A stretch of 64,000 bases of DNA from Enterobacteriaceae bacterium (GTDB lineage: Bacteria > Pseudomonadota > Gammaproteobacteria > Enterobacterales > Enterobacteriaceae): the NCBI GenBank assembly GCA_902363335.1, contig CABIZV010000007.1:124001-188000 (forward strand), in the 5' to 3' direction. The notes beneath the pieces were generated by a model, which was given only the letters and a program-made list of their open reading frames with translations, ran no database searches and had not been told where the DNA came from. The first letter of the stretch is position 1, and each line of letters opens with the position of its first letter. Position numbers and translations under genes: made by a program. Below are positions 60,427-64,000 of this stretch, piece by piece.

Positions 60427-60765
60427 GTGAATAACGCAGCGGTAACACACGACGCAGGGGAGCAGACGGCGCAGACCGAACAGTTGGCAGACAAGATGCT
60501 GAAGCAGGTGTTCGCTCTGTTACATCGTCGCGGTATCACCCCTAACGACGTGCAGGAACAAATGTTGACGTCCCACGTCCGGGCGATGGCCCATCGCTCA
60601 ATCAGCGGCGAGCCGCTACCGGAAGTGGACGCCAGCCTGTTTGAAGAGATTTCAGAAGACTCAATGAATCTGGCTCGCGACGTGGTCGCGGAATTCGGCA
60701 ATCTGCCAAAAGAAGAGGCGTGGCTACTGTCCGTCCACTTCGAAGTCGCAAAAGAAAACCTGTAA
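60427..60765 (+). CDS. Small PRD-domain protein (EF_0829/AHA_3910-type)
   Basis: Single PTS-regulation domain of 112 residues, with no RNA-binding or DNA-binding domain attached. The two His residues typical of phosphorylatable PRDs are present: H50 (LTSHVRAMAHR) and H104 (EAWLLSVHFEV). The start is a GTG at 60427 after GCGGGG; the frame stays open to 60241 but the upstream part is not conserved in type and overlaps the control region. It is the first gene of a cluster with SFCGS, DUF4312, DUF4311, DUF4310 and amidohydrolase genes. Its role may be to sense PTS phosphorylation state; unproven. Confidence 0.85.
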   Translation: MNNAAVTHDAGEQTAQTEQLADKMLKQVFALLHRRGITPNDVQEQMLTSHVRAMAHRSISGEPLPEVDASLFEEISEDSMNLARDVVAEFGNLPKEEAWLLSVHFEVAKENL

Positions 60766-60775
60766 GGAGCAACAC

Positions 60776-61138
60776 ATGGAACAGATCACTTTAGTTATTG
60801 GCGACCGTCTGGGTAAAGGCCAAAAAGTTGCCGCTGGCGCGGAGAAAGCCGGTGCTCGTGCAGTTGTCGTACCGGGCGTTGCTGCGGATATGAAGCTTGG
60901 TGACATGATGAAAGCAGAAAACGCCACCTTCGGCATCTCGTTTTGCGGTAGCGGCGGCGCGGGTGCTATCACGGCGCAAAACAAATACGGCTACAAAGCG
61001 AAATATGGCATGCGTTCTGTAGAAGAGGGCGTCACCGCCATCAATGAAGGTTACAACGTGCTGGGCTTCGGTTTTATGGATAAAGAAGAGCTGGGCGAGC
61101 GCCTGGTTGAAGCCTGGAAGAAGAAGTACGGCGCGTGA
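60776..61138 (+). CDS. Glycine-rich SFCGS-family protein (DUF2620)
   Basis: Cytoplasmic protein of 120 residues named for its motif GISFCGSGGAGA, with Cys at residue 57, followed by QNKYGYKAKYG. Function unknown in the family. AAGGAG precedes the ATG. The Cys in a glycine-rich loop recalls the phospho-Cys loop of PTS EIIB proteins such as UlaB (CGNGQGS), although here it is not at the N-terminus. Expressed between the PRD and DUF4312 genes. Confidence 0.88.
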   Translation: MEQITLVIGDRLGKGQKVAAGAEKAGARAVVVPGVAADMKLGDMMKAENATFGISFCGSGGAGAITAQNKYGYKAKYGMRSVEEGVTAINEGYNVLGFGFMDKEELGERLVEAWKKKYGA

Positions 61139-61140
61139 AC

Positions 61141-61440
61141 ATGAAAGAACAATTCACCACTACGGTGAGGGTAACGGGTAAAGGCGAAAGTAAAACACGC
61201 GCATTCGCCGATGCCCTGAACCATGTGCAGGCTGCGGTGATGAAAACATCATCGCACATCCTATTGCGTATTGAGCCACAGGACGTGGCGGTGATTTATG
61301 CGCGCGAAGCGGTACGAAAAGAGGCGTTTCTGTTCTTCTTTTTGCGCCGTGAACGACGAGCGTACAGCGTGGAGCTGGACGTTACCGTCAACGTGACCGC
61401 CATTGATATCGATAAAGTGGATTTCGTCACGCCAACCTGA
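61141..61440 (+). CDS. DUF4312-family protein
   Basis: Small protein of 99 residues, always found in this cluster type. It has a basic aromatic segment FLFFFLRRERRAYSV near 62-76 and otherwise alternating beta-like pattern, with no clear membrane helix. Function unknown. The ATG at 61141 is two codons after a GTG that overlaps the preceding stop (61135); either start couples it to the SFCGS gene. Confidence 0.82.
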   Translation: MKEQFTTTVRVTGKGESKTRAFADALNHVQAAVMKTSSHILLRIEPQDVAVIYAREAVRKEAFLFFFLRRERRAYSVELDVTVNVTAIDIDKVDFVTPT

Positions 61441-61461
61441 TTTTTACCTAAGGGTTAGATT

Positions 61462-62238
61462 ATGTTCCTGATAATTTTAATAAAATCGCTCATTATCGGC
61501 GGCCTGGTTGGCGTCGGTGTGGGCGCCGGAGCGGCACGCATGTTTCATGCGCCTACCACCCAGGGGATGGGGGCGTTTCGTACGTTGGGCGAGCTGAACT
61601 CCTGCGAAGGTGACCCGGCTTCCCACTTCTCCTTTGGCCTCGGCTTCTTCTTTAACGCCTGGGCTTCTTCCGTTGCAGCAGGGGCATTCACCCAGGACGT
61701 CGACCACCGCATTATCCCAAACTGGGGTGCCGCAGCGTTGATGATGAAAAACCGCAACGTCGGCGAGACGCTGCATGACCCGAAGAAAATGGCCATTGCC
61801 TGCGGCATCATCGGCATGATTGTCGTTGCTTTCCTTAACCTGACGGCTTCTTCCGTACCTCAGGCATTGCAGGTCACCGCCGTTAAGGTTCTGGTTCCGG
61901 CAGCAAACCTGCTGGTAAACACCGTGATGCCGGTGATCTTCTGGCTGGCGGCAATCGACGCCGGTAAGAAATCGGGCTTCTGGGCGACGATCTTCGGCGG
62001 CGCAGCGCAGCTGATTATGGGTAACGCCGTACCGGGCCTGGTGCTGGGTATTCTGATTGGTAAGGGCGTTGAAGAAAGCGGCTGGCACCGCGTCACTAAA
62101 GTGATGATGGGGGCAATCGTTGCGCTGTTCGTTCTGAGCGCCTTCTTCCGCGGCTTCGACATGAAAATGATCGAATCCTTCCACATGACCGTGCCGAACT
62201 GGCTGGATCTCATCCACAACTCAATCAGCGGCAAATAA
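61462..62238 (+). CDS. DUF4311-family membrane protein
   Basis: Integral membrane protein of 258 residues with about six to seven hydrophobic segments (for example 5-24 GGLVGVGVGAGAARMF, 118-140, 160-185, 205-225). Conserved stretches include HAPTTQGMGAFRTLGELNSC and VMPVIFWLAAIDAGKKSGFW. I infer that it is one half of a transporter with DUF4310. TAAGGGTTAG lies before the ATG. Confidence 0.87.
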   Translation: MFLIILIKSLIIGGLVGVGVGAGAARMFHAPTTQGMGAFRTLGELNSCEGDPASHFSFGLGFFFNAWASSVAAGAFTQDVDHRIIPNWGAAALMMKNRNVGETLHDPKKMAIACGIIGMIVVAFLNLTASSVPQALQVTAVKVLVPAANLLVNTVMPVIFWLAAIDAGKKSGFWATIFGGAAQLIMGNAVPGLVLGILIGKGVEESGWHRVTKVMMGAIVALFVLSAFFRGFDMKMIESFHMTVPNWLDLIHNSISGK

Positions 62239-62250
62239 CGGGAGCCTGAC

Positions 62251-62895
62251 ATGGAACAAAATAAAGGTTTTTGGTATGCCGACTGGTCGTTCCCGATCTT
62301 CGTGGGCCTGCTCTCTTCCGGCGTCTTTGCCGGGACACATATGTACTACCTCTACGGCATCGGTGCCTTCAACGAAGTGGCCTTTGTGGCGATGTTGAAA
62401 GCCGGGATTGATACCGGCGCATACGGCGCGGTGGCGGCGTTCGGCGCGAGTTTCCTGTTCGCTCGTATCATCGAAGGATCGCTGGTGGGGATTCTGGACA
62501 TCGGCGGCGCGATTCAGACCGGCGTGGGCCTGGGGGTTCCGGCACTGCTGCTGGGCGCGGGCATTATGTTCCCGGTGACCAACTTTATTGCCTCGCTGAT
62601 TACCGGGCTGGTGATTGGTCTGGCGATTGGCTACATCATCATTCTGGCGCGTAAGTTCACCATCAATCAGAGCGACTCGACCTACGGGGCCGACGTGATG
62701 ATGGGCGCGGGTAACGCCTCTGGCCGTTTCCTCGGGCCGCTCATTATCCTGAGCGCCATGACCGCCTCGATTCCTATCGGCGTGGGTTCGCTGATTGGCG
62801 CGCTTATCTTCTACGTCTGGCAGAAGCCGATTACCGGCGGTGCCATTCTGGGCGCGATGCTGCTGGGTTCCATCTTCCCGGTCGCCATTAGCTGA
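62251..62895 (+). CDS. DUF4310-family membrane protein
   Basis: Integral membrane protein of 214 residues with about six hydrophobic segments. It begins MEQNKGFWYADWSFPIFVGL, and contains GAYGAVAAFGASFLFARIIEG and GADVMMGAGNASGRFLGPL. Function unknown; probable partner of DUF4311. GGGAGCC precedes the ATG. A double BIME separates it from the amidohydrolase gene. Confidence 0.87.
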   Translation: MEQNKGFWYADWSFPIFVGLLSSGVFAGTHMYYLYGIGAFNEVAFVAMLKAGIDTGAYGAVAAFGASFLFARIIEGSLVGILDIGGAIQTGVGLGVPALLLGAGIMFPVTNFIASLITGLVIGLAIGYIIILARKFTINQSDSTYGADVMMGAGNASGRFLGPLIILSAMTASIPIGVGSLIGALIFYVWQKPITGGAILGAMLLGSIFPVAIS

Positions 62896-62907
62896 TTTGT
62901 TGTCGTT

Positions 62908-63066
62908 GTAGGCCGGATAAGGCGTAGCCGCCATCCGGCAATGCCGCCTGATGGCGCTGCGCTTATCAGGCCTACATGAGCGCTCACCACTTGTTGTAGG
63001 CCGGATAAGGCGTAGCCGCCATCCGGCAATGATGCCTGATGGCGCTGCGCTTATCAGGCCTACATG
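62908..63066. repeat. Tandemly duplicated BIME inside the operon
   Basis: An 88-bp unit of two inverted REPs (GTAGGCCGGATAAGGCGTAG...GCCATCCGGCA and GCCTGATGGCGCTGCGCTTA...CAGGCCTACATGA) occurs twice, at about 62908-62995 and 62996-63066, nearly identical. It lies between the DUF4310 gene and the amidohydrolase gene, not at an operon end. Confidence 0.9.
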
Positions 63067-63094
63067 ACTGCTCCCATTCCAACAGGAGAGAACT

Positions 63095-64000
63095 ATGTTT
63101 GACTTACTCCTGCGCCGTGCGCGCCTTGTCGACGATACCCTGACTGATATCGCCATTCAGGACGGTTCAATCGCGGCGCTGGGCGAAATTAATGCCCCCG
63201 CGCGCAAAACCGTCGAACTCGACGGCAACTGCTACGCCAGCGCCGGCTGGATTGACTCTCACGTCCACTGCTACTCGAATTCGCCGATTTATCATGACGA
63301 GCCGGACAGCGTCGGCATCGCGACCGGCGTGACCACCGTTATCGACGCGGGAAGCACCGGCGCAGACGACGTAGACGATTTCTATGCGCTCACCCGTAAA
63401 GCGACGACCGACGTTTACGCGCTGCTCAATATCTCCCGCGTCGGGCTGATTGCGCAGAACGAACTGGCGAACATGGCCAATATCGACGCCGATGCGGTGA
63501 AGCAGGCGGTGCAGCGCTATCCCGATTTTATCGTCGGCCTGAAAGCGCGCATGAGCAGCAGCGTGGTGGGCGAAAACGGCATTACGCCGCTGGAGCGGGC
63601 GAAAGTGATTCAGCAGGAAAACGGCGGTCTGCCGCTGATGGTACACATCGGCAATAACCCGCCGAACCTCGATGAAATTGCCGACCTGCTTAGCTCCGGT
63701 GACATCATCACCCACTGCTATAACGGCAAACCTAACCGCATTCTGACCCCGTCCGGCGAGCTAAAAAGCGCGGTCACTCGCGCATTGCAGCGCGGCGTGC
63801 GTCTGGATGTCGGCCACGGCACCGCCAGCTTCAGCTTTGAAGTGGCGCGTCGGGCGATTGCGATGGGGATTTTGCCAGACACCATCAGCTCGGATATCTA
63901 CTGCCGCAATCGAATCGACGGCCCGGTGCGTTCGCTGGCGCTGGTGATGTCGAAATTCCTCGCCATCGGTATGTCGTTACCGCAGGTCATCGCCTGCGTC
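63095..64000 (+). CDS. Amidohydrolase/deacetylase-family metallohydrolase (3' end outside window)
   Basis: Amidohydrolase-superfamily enzyme, EF_0837/AHA_3915-like, 302 residues visible. Metal and catalytic residues: HxH at H56 and H58 (GWIDSHVHCYSN), a candidate carbamylated Lys at K150 (GLKARMSSS), H184 (MVHIGN), H207 (THCYNG) and D267 (SSDIYCRN). Relatives are dihydroorotase- and N-acyl-amino-acid deacetylase-like. It most likely removes an acyl or amide group from a small substrate. AGGAGAG precedes the ATG. In related clusters it is followed by a DgaE-type PLP lyase and a KDPG-type aldolase, which should lie beyond the window edge. Confidence 0.9.
   Translation, partial: MFDLLLRRARLVDDTLTDIAIQDGSIAALGEINAPARKTVELDGNCYASAGWIDSHVHCYSNSPIYHDEPDSVGIATGVTTVIDAGSTGADDVDDFYALTRKATTDVYALLNISRVGLIAQNELANMANIDADAVKQAVQRYPDFIVGLKARMSSSVVGENGITPLERAKVIQQENGGLPLMVHIGNNPPNLDEIADLLSSGDIITHCYNGKPNRILTPSGELKSAVTRALQRGVRLDVGHGTASFSFEVARRAIAMGILPDTISSDIYCRNRIDGPVRSLALVMSKFLAIGMSLPQVIACV

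Noticed and set aside
61477..62217. Minus-strand open frame (246 codons) opposite the DUF4311 gene
   Set aside because: Antisense shadow with His/Arg-rich composition and no ribosome-binding site.
62221..63156. Long minus-strand open frame (311 codons) opposite DUF4310 and the BIMEs
   Set aside because: It is antisense to the DUF4310 gene, has low-complexity polar composition and no family resemblance; GC-rich codon structure of the real gene explains it.

Overview
The window is chromosomal DNA from a member of the Enterobacteriaceae. Most genes follow the Escherichia coli order rnr-rlmB ... aidB ... ula ... rpsF-priB-rpsR-rplI ... fklB-cycA-ytfE-ytfF-qorB-qorR-cpdB-cysQ-ytfJ-ytfK-ytfL-msrA-tamAB-ytfP-ppa-ytfQRT-yjfF-fbp-mpl-yjgA-pmbA-cybC, with proteins close to the E. 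coli ones. The extra genes, the many REP/BIME elements and a second hairpin repeat family fit a Citrobacter-like genus, but I cannot fix the genus from sequence alone. I saw no tRNA, rRNA, insertion sequence, prophage or CRISPR array.

Region 1 (1-14 kb): the 3' end of rnr, rlmB, a TDT-family anion transporter where E. coli has yjfI-yjfC, aidB, the small envelope proteins yjfN and bsmA, the esterase yjfP, and the complete L-ascorbate regulon (ulaR, ulaG divergent from ulaABCDEF), followed by yjfY. Region 2 (14-32.6 kb): the ribosomal protein operon rpsF-priB-rpsR-rplI, a DMT transporter, ytfB/fklB, cycA, a displaced nudI, ytfE with an NsrR site, a Tsr-like chemoreceptor followed by an odd tandem repeat built from its own 3' end, ytfF with an AraC-type regulator, qorB/qorR, cpdB/cysQ, ytfJ, ytfK and ytfL/paeA.

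Region 3 (32.6-40 kb) is an accessory catabolic island between ytfL and msrA: four Gfo/Idh/MocA oxidoreductases and a GPH-type sugar transporter in one minus-strand operon, with a divergent LacI-type regulator. It has no kinase, aldolase or hydrolase, so it looks like an uptake and redox-remodelling pathway for an unknown sugar, glycoside or polyol.

Region 4 (40-60 kb) is core: msrA, tamAB, ytfP, ppa, the galactofuranose ABC transporter ytfQRT-yjfF followed by a second chemoreceptor, fbp, mpl, a GNAT acetyltransferase, yjgA/darP, pmbA and cybC.

Region 5 (60.1-64 kb, cut by the window edge) is the strongest candidate for an undescribed system: a small PRD protein, a glycine-rich SFCGS protein, a DUF4312 protein, two membrane proteins (DUF4311 and DUF4310) and an amidohydrolase, preceded by a near-consensus CRP site. 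These families recur together in unrelated bacteria (the EF_0829-EF_0839 type cluster of Enterococcus faecalis), usually with a PLP-dependent lyase and a KDPG-type aldolase. I infer a novel, possibly PTS-linked transporter plus catabolic pathway for an acylated amino sugar acid.
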